A DNA stretch of 15,847 bases. Source: Anaerobacillus sp. GTDB lineage: Bacteria > Bacillota > Bacilli > Bacillales > Anaerobacillaceae. The notes beneath the pieces were generated by a model. That model was not told the DNA's origin. It saw only the letters and a list, made by a program, of their open reading frames with translations, and made no database searches. This document shows, one piece after another, positions 6,336 to 13,441 of the stretch (positions are counted from its first letter, which is position 1; every line of letters begins with the position of its first letter). The stretch covers positions 1 through 15,847 of the forward strand of contig SKSA01000307.1 in assembly GCA_007118195.1 (NCBI GenBank). Direction: 5' to 3'. Made by a program: the position numbers and the translations under genes.

Positions 6336-7865
6336 TTAAACTGGGTAAACTGGATGTTTGCGCTCAGAGAAAACCATATACTTAGACATATACATTTCTA
6401 AACGAGTGTTTAGCTCATCGCGAAGCGAGTTAGCTGGGATGATTCCATCAATAATCATTTCTGAAGCTAATCTATAAATGTCTACATCCTCGCGATACTC
6501 ATTACGTTTCTCCTCAATAAACGCCGGACGTTCTTCTTCACTTAACTGAGCAATTTTATTAGCATAAACCGCGTTTACTGCTGCCTCAGGACCCATTACT
6601 GCAATTTGAGCGGTAGGAAGAGCTAGACAACAATCTGGTTCAAATGCTGGACCAGCCATCGCATAAAGACCTGCTCCATATGCTTTCCTTACAATAATTG
6701 AGATTTTTGGAACTGTTGCTTCTGACATCGCAGAGATCATTTTTGCTCCATGTCGGATAATCCCGGCTCTTTCTACTTTCGTTCCAATCATGAACCCTGG
6801 GATATCCGCTAAAAATACTAATGGGATATGGTAAGCGTCACATAGCGTGATAAACTTTGCGGCTTTATCTGCCGAATCATGGAATAACACGCCACCTTTC
6901 ATTCGTGGCTGATTGGCAATAATCCCTACAGCTCGACCGTTAATTCTTGCAAACCCAGTGATTAATTCCTGTGCAAATAGCTTTTTAATTTCAAAGAAAC
7001 TACCTTCGTCAATCACTCGATTAATCAAGTCATGCATATTAAAAGGAGCATTTTGGTTTTTTGGAATAATTTGCTCGATTGATTTATCAAACTCTTTAAC
7101 TGGAACAGCTTCAATTCTTTCTGGCTTTTCTTGATAACTTGCCGGAAAGTAAGATAAATATTGTCTAGCTTGGGCAATTGCATCTTGCTCATTTTTTGCA
7201 AGAACATCTCCACAACCAGATACAGAACAATGCATTTTTGCTCCGCCCATTTCCTCTAGTGATACTTTCTCACCAATGACCATTTCAGCCATACGTGGTG
7301 AACCTAAATACATAGAAGCGTTACCATCTACCATAATGACGACATCACAGAAGGCAGGAATGTACGCCCCGCCTGCAGCAGAAGGGCCAAACAACACGCA
7401 AAGTTGCGGGATTTTACCTGATAATTTTACTTGGTTATAGAAAATTCTTCCTGCACCTCTTCGACCAGGAAACATTTGGATTTGATCTGTTATTCTAGCA
7501 CCTGCAGAATCCACTAAATAAATCATCGGTACTTTAAGTTTTTCTGCAGTTTCTTGAATTCTAATGATCTTTTCTACTGTTCTAGCCCCCCAAGATCCTG
7601 CTTTAATCGTAGAATCATTGGCCATAAAACAAACTGATTGACCATTAATTTTTCCCATACCAGTTACAACACCGTCTGCAGGCAATGTTTCATCCAAATT
7701 ATTTGCGAGCAGGGCATCTTCAATTTGTAGTCCATCATCAAATAAGAGCTCTAGTCTTTCTCTGACGAAAAGCTTACCTTTTTCTGAATTACTTTGATGA
7801 TATTTTTCTGCTCCACCTTTTTTTATACGCTCAACTCGTTCTTGTAATTGTTCATCCAATGACAC
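6336..7865 (-). CDS. yngE: Acyl-CoA carboxyltransferase (3-methylcrotonyl-CoA carboxylase beta-type)
   Basis: This 509-residue protein is the carboxyltransferase component that moves CO2 from carboxybiotin to an acyl-CoA. It has two crotonase-fold halves. The N-terminal half contains FMANDSTIKAGSWG (80-93), GRRGAG (135-140) and the oxyanion loop GPSAAGGAYIP (160-170); the C-terminal half has GFMIGTKVERAGIIRHGAKM and KAYGAGLYAMAGPAFEPD. The length equals that of the B. subtilis YngE type. The start is GTG, with AAAGGAGGCGG six nt upstream. HMG-CoA lyase and the hydratase in the same operon indicate 3-methylcrotonyl-CoA as substrate; propionyl-CoA carboxylase is the alternative by sequence alone. 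The 202-bp gap upstream of it carries a repeat element. Confidence 0.93.
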   Translation of the reverse strand: MSLDEQLQERVERIKKGGAEKYHQSNSEKGKLFVRERLELLFDDGLQIEDALLANNLDETLPADGVVTGMGKINGQSVCFMANDSTIKAGSWGARTVEKIIRIQETAEKLKVPMIYLVDSAGARITDQIQMFPGRRGAGRIFYNQVKLSGKIPQLCVLFGPSAAGGAYIPAFCDVVIMVDGNASMYLGSPRMAEMVIGEKVSLEEMGGAKMHCSVSGCGDVLAKNEQDAIAQARQYLSYFPASYQEKPERIEAVPVKEFDKSIEQIIPKNQNAPFNMHDLINRVIDEGSFFEIKKLFAQELITGFARINGRAVGIIANQPRMKGGVLFHDSADKAAKFITLCDAYHIPLVFLADIPGFMIGTKVERAGIIRHGAKMISAMSEATVPKISIIVRKAYGAGLYAMAGPAFEPDCCLALPTAQIAVMGPEAAVNAVYANKIAQLSEEERPAFIEEKRNEYREDVDIYRLASEMIIDGIIPANSLRDELNTRLEMYMSKYMVFSERKHPVYPV

Positions 7866-7917
7866 TGTTAACCGCCTCCTTTACTTTCGACCGAAATTTT
7901 CAATTCTAATAATAGAG

Positions 7918-8033
7918 TGAATTTCATAATATCAATAATTTTGCTGCATCAACCTACATTAAATTGAGAACAGTTTCAATCAACTTGATGTAGTATCCTA
8001 ATAGCGCAAAACCAACATTATGAAACTTATTCA
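7918..8033. repeat. Inverted-end element, copy A (116 bp)
   Basis: It starts with TGAATTTCATAAT (7918-7930) and ends with ATTATGAAA-CTTA-TTCA (8017-8033), which becomes the exact inverse of the left end if the 4-nt CTTA is removed. Without that insertion its length is 112 bp, the same as copy B. Internal arms TTTTGC/GCAAAA (7939-7944, 8006-8011) and CTACAT/ATGTAG (7954-7959, 7988-7993) can form a hairpin. It lies between the hydratase and carboxyltransferase genes and has no coding capacity. Confidence 0.65.
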
Positions 8034-8067
8034 ACGCAAAATATTAAATAGATTTACTTTCGGCTTA

Positions 8068-8853
8068 TCATTCACCTATATAATTCGGCTTTCTTTTTTC
8101 TTTAAATGCTTGCAACCCTTCAAGTCTATCTTTCGTAGGTATTGTAATCGCATAAGCAGCTTGCTCCATTGCTAATCCTGTTTGAAGATCAGCTTCATAA
8201 CCTTTGTCAATCGCAAGCTTTGCTTGAGTTACAGCGATAGGTCCATTTTTACTGATTAAACTTGCCATTTCTTCTGCTTTTTCTAACAATTTCTCATTCT
8301 CGACCACATATTCAACAAGACCAATTTTTTCAGCTTCTTTAGCCGATATTCTCCGTGCTGTAAAAATTAATTCTTTCGCACGACCTTTTCCTATCAACCG
8401 AGATAACCTTTGTGTTCCACCTGCACCTGGAATGATTCCTAGTGACGTCTCTGTTAAACCGAGAAGAGCATTTTCTGATGCAATTCTAATATCGCAAGCA
8501 AGACTAAGTTCAGTTCCACCACCAAGAGCGACTCCATTAACAGCAGAAATGACTGGTTTAGGAAATTCTTCAATATCATTGATTGTTTTTCGAATAAGCG
8601 AGACTGTCTTTTTCACTTCAACGGGATTCATCGTTGCTCTCTCTTTTAAATCGGCACCTGCGCAAAAAGCCTTTTCTCCCGCCCCAGTAATAATGACACA
8701 GCGGATCGACTGATTATACTTCATATTTTCAATAATTTCTTGTAATTCATTAAGCATTTGAACCGATAATGAATTAGCTGCGTTAGGTCGATTTAATTCA
8801 ATCGTCGCTATTCCATTTTCATTCAATGTAAACAAGGCATGTTTTTCCACCAT
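8068..8853 (-). CDS. yngF: Enoyl-CoA hydratase family protein, probable 3-methylglutaconyl-CoA hydratase
   Basis: This 261-residue crotonase-fold enzyme most likely hydrates 3-methylglutaconyl-CoA to HMG-CoA. The first oxyanion segment is CAGADLK (64-70), and the second is NGVALGGGTELSLACD (106-121). E115 and E135 (in ETSLGIIPGAGGTQRL) are 20 residues apart, as are the two catalytic glutamates of mammalian enoyl-CoA hydratase. The size is normal. GGAGGCG lies very close to the ATG; the next codon, GTG, has slightly better spacing, so the true start is one of these two. It follows the HMG-CoA lyase gene by 18 nt. The substrate is inferred from the operon, since the family includes many specificities. 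Confidence 0.92.
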   Translation of the reverse strand: MVEKHALFTLNENGIATIELNRPNAANSLSVQMLNELQEIIENMKYNQSIRCVIITGAGEKAFCAGADLKERATMNPVEVKKTVSLIRKTINDIEEFPKPVISAVNGVALGGGTELSLACDIRIASENALLGLTETSLGIIPGAGGTQRLSRLIGKGRAKELIFTARRISAKEAEKIGLVEYVVENEKLLEKAEEMASLISKNGPIAVTQAKLAIDKGYEADLQTGLAMEQAAYAITIPTKDRLEGLQAFKEKRKPNYIGE

Positions 8854-8871
8854 ATCGCCTCCAATTCTTGT

Positions 8872-9774
8872 CTAGCATTTACTAGATTGAACTAACATAC
8901 TATGACTCGATAATTTTCTATTAAGTGCAGACTCAATAAATTGAGCTGCTTCTATTATTTTGTCTTGGTTAATATTTGTTTCAATTCCCATGCCATGAAG
9001 CATATAAAGCACATCGTCTGTAGCAACGTTGCCTGACGCACCAGGAGCATACGGACATCCACCTAAACCTCCTAATGAACTATCAAATGTTGTCATTCCC
9101 ATTTGTAATGAGGCCAAGATATTAGCGATTGCCATCCCTCTCGTATCATGAAAATGAAGTGCCATTTGATCTTGTGGAAATCTCTTTAAAAATTGCTCTA
9201 ACAAAACTTGAACTTGATTAGGGGTGGCGATACCTATCGTATCGCCAAGTGATAATTCTGTAACCCCCATCTCAAATAATTTTTCCGATACTTTCAATAC
9301 TTGGTCAACGTTGACCTCGCCTTCATACGGGCATCCAAAAACCGTAGAAACATAACCACGAGCCGTTTTTCCTTCGCTTAACGCTTCAGAAACTACACTT
9401 TCTAAAACAGGGTATGTTTCTTCTATCGACTTATTAATATTTTTCTTGTTATGAGTTTCGCTAGCAGACATAAACACAGAAACCTCATCAACATTCGCCA
9501 TAAGCGCTTTTTCCAAGCCTTTCTGATTAGGAACTAGCGCTGCATATGTGACTCCATGCTTTCTATCAATGGACGTTGCAACCTCATAGCAATCTGCTAA
9601 TGCGGGAATCCATTTAGGATTTACAAATGAAGTAATTTCAATATAAGACATCCCCGAAGATGAAAGTTTATTAATCCACTCTACTTTATCTTCGGCAGTA
9701 ACTACTGCTTTCTCATTTTGCAAACCATCACGAGGTCCCACTTCTTTAATTGTTACTTTTTTCGGGAACTTCAT
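8872..9774 (-). CDS. yngG: Hydroxymethylglutaryl-CoA lyase
   Basis: This DRE-TIM family lyase splits HMG-CoA into acetyl-CoA and acetoacetate, a divalent-metal-dependent step. Key residues in the 300-residue form are R15-D16 in the GPRDGLQNE motif, metal ligands H207 and H209 in HFHDTRG, and the catalytic cysteine C240 in GGLGGCPYAPGASGN, with N249 after it. Those are the hallmarks of genuine HMG-CoA lyase rather than isopropylmalate or citramalate synthases. I chose the ATG at 9774-9772 because GGGAGTGGGG lies at suitable spacing and the N-terminus MKFPKKVTIKEVG matches B. subtilis YngG; an in-frame GTG four codons earlier falls inside that binding site. It lies between the biotin carrier and the hydratase. 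Confidence 0.95.
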   Translation of the reverse strand: MKFPKKVTIKEVGPRDGLQNEKAVVTAEDKVEWINKLSSSGMSYIEITSFVNPKWIPALADCYEVATSIDRKHGVTYAALVPNQKGLEKALMANVDEVSVFMSASETHNKKNINKSIEETYPVLESVVSEALSEGKTARGYVSTVFGCPYEGEVNVDQVLKVSEKLFEMGVTELSLGDTIGIATPNQVQVLLEQFLKRFPQDQMALHFHDTRGMAIANILASLQMGMTTFDSSLGGLGGCPYAPGASGNVATDDVLYMLHGMGIETNINQDKIIEAAQFIESALNRKLSSHSMLVQSSKC

Positions 9775-9791
9775 AATTTTCCCCACTCCCT

Positions 9792-10004
9792 TTATTCAAC
9801 GATTAGAAGAACTTCATCCTCGTTAACAAAGCCACCTTCTTCGATTTTTACACTTTGAACAGTTCCGGAAACTTCAGCCGCAATTGGAATTTCCATTTTC
9901 ATTGATTCTAAGATAACGACATCTTGACCTTCTTCTACTTGATCGCCCTCTTTTACAAGTACCTTCCATACGTTCCCTGCCATCGTTGCTATAACTTCAG
10001 TCAT
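9792..10004 (-). CDS. yngHB: Free-standing biotin carboxyl carrier (biotin/lipoyl attachment) protein
   Basis: This 70-residue protein is a single biotinyl domain. The biotin acceptor is K36 in ESMKMEIP, and glycines around the opposite hairpin (EVSGTV) follow the family pattern. AAGGAGGAAG sits just before the ATG. It carries carboxybiotin from the biotin carboxylase encoded upstream to the carboxyltransferase encoded downstream. In many 3-methylcrotonyl-CoA carboxylases this domain is fused to the C-terminus of the biotin carboxylase; here it is separate, as in B. subtilis YngHB. The separation is exaggerated by 309 bp of repeat-bearing DNA between the two genes. Confidence 0.95.
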   Translation of the reverse strand: MTEVIATMAGNVWKVLVKEGDQVEEGQDVVILESMKMEIPIAAEVSGTVQSVKIEEGGFVNEDEVLLIVE

Positions 10005-10020
10005 CTTTCTTCCTCCTTAT

Positions 10021-10130
10021 CAAGCTGCTGGCAAACACTCACATACTTCGCCCGTCACCCTTTCGCTCTCGGCTCTTACCCCTATGGTAACTCCGCTGAC
10101 CTCAAGGCTTCACGCCTCGTCTGACAAGCG
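10021..10130. repeat. GC-rich structured block, possible dispersed repeat or RNA element
   Basis: By hand count 63 of 110 bases are G or C (57%), against 19% in the adjacent 70 bases. It can form small hairpins: CAAGGC/GCCTCG (10103-10119, one wobble on the transcribed strand) with a 5-nt loop, and TTACC/GGTAA (10076-10090) with a 5-nt loop. It ends just before the ribosome binding site of the biotin carrier gene. It has no protein-like reading and matches no riboswitch class I recognise. Its general look recalls dispersed intergenic repeats of Bacillaceae, which I cannot confirm here. Confidence 0.45.
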
Positions 10131-10200
10131 TTTTCAATCAGCCTTCTAATTTTATAAATTATTTTTATAGATTATTTGACTAAAACACTACTTACTTTAA

Positions 10201-10312
10201 TGAATTTCATAATTCAATATTATCGACAATAAGTATCCATATGTAGTTGCGTTAAGTCGATCGCAACTACATATAATTTGATATGTCTCAATTTAGGTGA
10301 TTATGAAATTCA
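10201..10312. repeat. Inverted-end element, copy B (112 bp)
   Basis: It has perfect 13-bp inverted ends, TGAATTTCATAAT (10201-10213) and ATTATGAAATTCA (10300-10312). At its centre is a perfect 13-bp hairpin, ATATGTAGTTGCG (10239-10251) with CGCAACTACATAT (10262-10274), around a 10-nt loop. The right end lies one base from the biotin carboxylase stop codon (10314-10316). It has no coding capacity, and a MITE-like or other small palindromic repeat is the best description. Confidence 0.75.
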
Positions 10313-10313
10313 C

Positions 10314-11675
10314 TCACTTAGTTTTAGATTTTGTTTTTTTCGGTAAATACTTCTCTACGAAGTTCGTTGTTGTATCACCGTTGATAAACGCTTCGTGTTC
10401 AACTACTTTTAAAAGCATTGGTATATTCGTTTTAATGCCTTCTATTTGATAGTTTTCTAGTGCAACTTTTAGTTCGTTAATTGCCGTTAAGCGATCGTTT
10501 CCAGTGACAACTAGCTTGGCAATCATCGGATCGTAAAATGGTGTTATTTTACTATTATCCTCAATCCCAATCTCATTTCTTACATTCTCTCCGGTTGGAA
10601 GTGAGATTTTTGTTATGGTCCCAGGAGAAGGAAAGAATGTAACAGGATCTTCTGCATAAATTCTTACTTCAATTGCGTGACCTGTTAACGTAATATCTTC
10701 TTGTCTGAACGGTAACGCTTCACCATAAGCAATTTTTAATTGTTGACGGACGAGGTCAACACCTGTAATCTCTTCTGTTATCGGGTGCTCGACTTGTAAT
10801 CTAGTGTTCATTTCTAAAAAGTAAAAGTTCTTATCTTCATCAACAAGAAATTCAATTGTCCCTGCATTGTAATAACCAATTTCCTTTGCAGCACGTACTG
10901 CAGCTTCGCCCATTTTCCTTCTCGTTTCATCATCTAAAAATGGTGATGGTGCTTCTTCGACTACTTTCTGATGACGCCTTTGAATAGAGCATTCTCGTTC
11001 CCACAAATAAACGATATTTCCTTCTTTGTCGCCGAGTACTTGAATTTCAATATGACGCGGATTAACGATATACTTCTCTAAATACATCGCTCCGTCACCA
11101 AAAAAGTCTAGCGCTCTCTTTTGGTTACTTGCAAACGCTTTCAACAATTCGGCTTCATCATGCACAATTTGCATGCCGATCCCGCCACCGCCACTTGATG
11201 CCTTTAGCATAACCGGAAAGCCCATTTCCTTGGCCTTTACGACCGCTTCTTCTGCATCTCTTAATGGCTCATTACCACCAGGGACAATGGGAACATTTGC
11301 TTTTTCCATCGTTTTCCTTGCTTCAATTTTACTCCCCATCTTTTCAATACAAGTTGGATTAGGTCCGATAAAAACGATGCCAGCTTTCTCACATTCATTA
11401 GCAAAACTAATATTTTCTGAAAGAAGTCCATAGCCAGGATGTATCGCTTCTGCTCCTGTCTGTTTCGCTATTTCTAGTATTTTATCAACCTTTAAATAGC
11501 TCTCATTGACTCTTGCAGGTCCTAGTAAAAAGGCTTCATCCGCATTTTTTACATGTAACGAGTTAGCATCAGCTTCCGAGTAAACCGCAACAGTTTTTAT
11601 ACCCATTTTGCGACAAGTTCTTATTACACGCATAGCAATTTCTCCACGGTTTGCAATTAAAATCTTTTTAAACAT
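10314..11675 (-). CDS. yngH: Biotin carboxylase subunit of an acyl-CoA carboxylase
   Basis: This 453-residue enzyme carboxylates biotin on the carrier protein using ATP and bicarbonate. It shows the N-terminal biotin carboxylase domain (1-110), the ATP-grasp domain (about 115-325) and the C-terminal domain (about 336-445). K116, the glycine loop SSGGGGIGM (160-168) and EMNTRLQVEHPITE (288-301) are present; E288, R292 and E296 fall at the same numbers as in E. coli AccC. It carries no biotinyl domain of its own, which the separate small carrier supplies. GGGGTGAG lies just before the ATG. The gene follows the acyl-CoA synthetase gene by 46 nt. The operon context favours 3-methylcrotonyl-CoA carboxylase over housekeeping acetyl-CoA carboxylase. 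Confidence 0.94.
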   Translation of the reverse strand: MFKKILIANRGEIAMRVIRTCRKMGIKTVAVYSEADANSLHVKNADEAFLLGPARVNESYLKVDKILEIAKQTGAEAIHPGYGLLSENISFANECEKAGIVFIGPNPTCIEKMGSKIEARKTMEKANVPIVPGGNEPLRDAEEAVVKAKEMGFPVMLKASSGGGGIGMQIVHDEAELLKAFASNQKRALDFFGDGAMYLEKYIVNPRHIEIQVLGDKEGNIVYLWERECSIQRRHQKVVEEAPSPFLDDETRRKMGEAAVRAAKEIGYYNAGTIEFLVDEDKNFYFLEMNTRLQVEHPITEEITGVDLVRQQLKIAYGEALPFRQEDITLTGHAIEVRIYAEDPVTFFPSPGTITKISLPTGENVRNEIGIEDNSKITPFYDPMIAKLVVTGNDRLTAINELKVALENYQIEGIKTNIPMLLKVVEHEAFINGDTTTNFVEKYLPKKTKSKTK

Positions 11676-11721
11676 CGACTCACCCCTTAATTGATTCTAC
11701 TTTTATCCATCTTATACCTTT

Positions 11722-13365
11722 TTATTTCGATAATTTAATAAATTCTTCTGATTGTTCTCTTAATTTATATTTTTGAATTTTACCAGATGCTGTCATCGGA
11801 TAGCTGTCACAAAAAGCGATATGTTTTGGTACTTTATATCTAGCTATTTTACCGAGGCAAAATTCACGAATTTCTTCAACTGTTGCTGTTTCTCCTTCTT
11901 TAAGCTGGATCCAGGCAACTACTTCTTCACCGTATTTTTCATGAGGAACACCGACTACTTGAACATCAAGAACCTTCGGGTGTAAATATAAAAATTCCTC
12001 AATTTCTCGCGGATAAATATTTTCGCCACCACGTATGATCATATCCTTTAAACGGCCTGTAATTTTACAATATCCATTCTCATCCATCACAGCTAAGTCA
12101 CCAGTGTGAAGCCACCCTTCATTATCGATGGCACTTGATGTTGCCTCTGGATTTTTATAGTAACCTTTCATCACATGATATCCTCTAGTACATAATTCTC
12201 CTTGAACTCCGCGAGCGACTTCTTCATTCGTTGCTGGATCAACGATTTTAACTTCGACATTTGGAAGCGCGCGACCGACAGATGAAACACGTAGTTCAAT
12301 AGGATCATTTGTCCTCGTTTGCGTAATAACAGGTGATGATTCTGTCTGTCCGTATGCGATCGTAATTTCATCTGCACCCATTTTACCAACGACTTCTTTC
12401 ATTACTTCAATTGGACAAGGAGACCCCGCCATAATTCCAGTCCTCAAAGATGATAAATCATACTTATCGAAGTCAGGATCATTTAATTCAGCTATAAACA
12501 TCGTTGGAACACCGTGAAGTGCCGTACACCTTTCTTGTTCAATCGCTGATAATACTTCTTTAACGTTAAACTCTTGCACAGGTACCATTGTAGCGCCCAC
12601 CGACACACATGCTAGTGTTCCAAGGACACAACCGAAGCAATGGAAAAATGGTACAGGAATACACATACGATCTTCAGCGGTTAAGTTCATACACTCGGCA
12701 ATATTTCTAGCATTGTTAATAATGTTATTATGAGTAAGCATAACCCCTTTTGGAAATCCTGTTGTTCCCGATGTGTATTGCATATTGATCGGATCATTGA
12801 TATCAAGGGAAGCCATTCGTTCTGCTAGCGCTTCATCTGTTACCTCGTCCTTAAATGAAAGCACATCTTCCCATAAAAATGTACCAGGATATCGTTTTTC
12901 ACCTAATACAATGACATTTTTTAAGTGAGGTAATTTTTTAGAATTTAATTTTCCTGGAACGGATGATTTTAATTCAGGAACAATTTCATAGAGCATATCG
13001 ATATAAGAAGCATCTCTAAATTGTTCCATTAAAATTAACGTTGTTGAGTCTGATTGCTTAAGCAAATATTCTAATTCTGCTGTTTGGTAATTTGTATTTA
13101 CCGTAACTAATACAGCCCCCATTTTCCCCGTTGAAAATTGACACGAAAGCCACTCTGGCCGATTTGTCGCCCAAATTGCGACATGTTCACCTTTTTCAAT
13201 CCCTAACTTCATTAAGCCTTTGGCAACGTCCATACAATGGTTATTAAATTGTTCATAAGATAGTCTTAACCCTCGATCTGGATAAACAAGGGCATCTTTC
13301 TCAGGATTTTTACTCGCGACACTTTCAAGCAACTGACCAATCGTTAACTTAATTTCTTCCGCCAT
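11722..13365 (-). CDS. yngI: AMP-forming acyl-CoA synthetase
   Basis: This 547-residue adenylate-forming ligase activates a carboxylic acid with ATP and joins it to CoA. The core motifs are complete: YTSGTTGFPKGVMLTH (197-212), YGQTESSP (338-345), GWLHTGDL (417-424), GRLKDMIIRGGENIYP (437-452) and PMTASGKIQKYKL, with K529 as the catalytic lysine. I chose the ATG at 13365-13363, which has GAGGAGG upstream and matches the usual N-terminus; an upstream in-frame start would add 16 residues without a binding site. It is second in the operon. Likely substrates are isovalerate or other short or medium branched acids; acetoacetate is possible too. Specificity is not readable from sequence. Confidence 0.92.
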   Translation of the reverse strand: MAEEIKLTIGQLLESVASKNPEKDALVYPDRGLRLSYEQFNNHCMDVAKGLMKLGIEKGEHVAIWATNRPEWLSCQFSTGKMGAVLVTVNTNYQTAELEYLLKQSDSTTLILMEQFRDASYIDMLYEIVPELKSSVPGKLNSKKLPHLKNVIVLGEKRYPGTFLWEDVLSFKDEVTDEALAERMASLDINDPINMQYTSGTTGFPKGVMLTHNNIINNARNIAECMNLTAEDRMCIPVPFFHCFGCVLGTLACVSVGATMVPVQEFNVKEVLSAIEQERCTALHGVPTMFIAELNDPDFDKYDLSSLRTGIMAGSPCPIEVMKEVVGKMGADEITIAYGQTESSPVITQTRTNDPIELRVSSVGRALPNVEVKIVDPATNEEVARGVQGELCTRGYHVMKGYYKNPEATSSAIDNEGWLHTGDLAVMDENGYCKITGRLKDMIIRGGENIYPREIEEFLYLHPKVLDVQVVGVPHEKYGEEVVAWIQLKEGETATVEEIREFCLGKIARYKVPKHIAFCDSYPMTASGKIQKYKLREQSEEFIKLSK

Positions 13366-13441
13366 TCTAATCCTCCTCGTTAACATTAAAAATATAAAAC
13401 TAGCTTTCTCCACTTAAGGAACAATAGTACTACACTTAACT

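Larger units (their letters stand above)
10005..10313. other. Intra-operon spacer filled by two unrelated repeat-like blocks
   Basis: This gap separates the biotin carboxylase and biotin carrier genes. From right to left it holds inverted-end element copy B (10201-10312), a very AT-rich stretch (10131-10200, 13 of 70 bases G or C by hand count), a GC-rich block (10021-10130) and the carrier ribosome binding site. I see no gene in it. No T-run terminator is evident, so transcription may well continue through it. Confidence 0.65.

Noticed and set aside
6336..7865. Propionyl-CoA or housekeeping acetyl-CoA carboxylase
   Set aside because: Sequence alone permits a propionyl-CoA enzyme, but the HMG-CoA lyase, hydratase and free carrier in the same operon favour 3-methylcrotonyl-CoA.
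7918..8033. Rho-independent terminator inside the operon
   Set aside because: Hairpins are present, but no T-run follows on the transcribed strand in copy A or copy B.
9924..10124. Plus-strand open frame across the biotin carrier gene and the GC-rich block
   Set aside because: It lies largely antisense to a secure gene, lacks a ribosome binding site and has no protein-family character.
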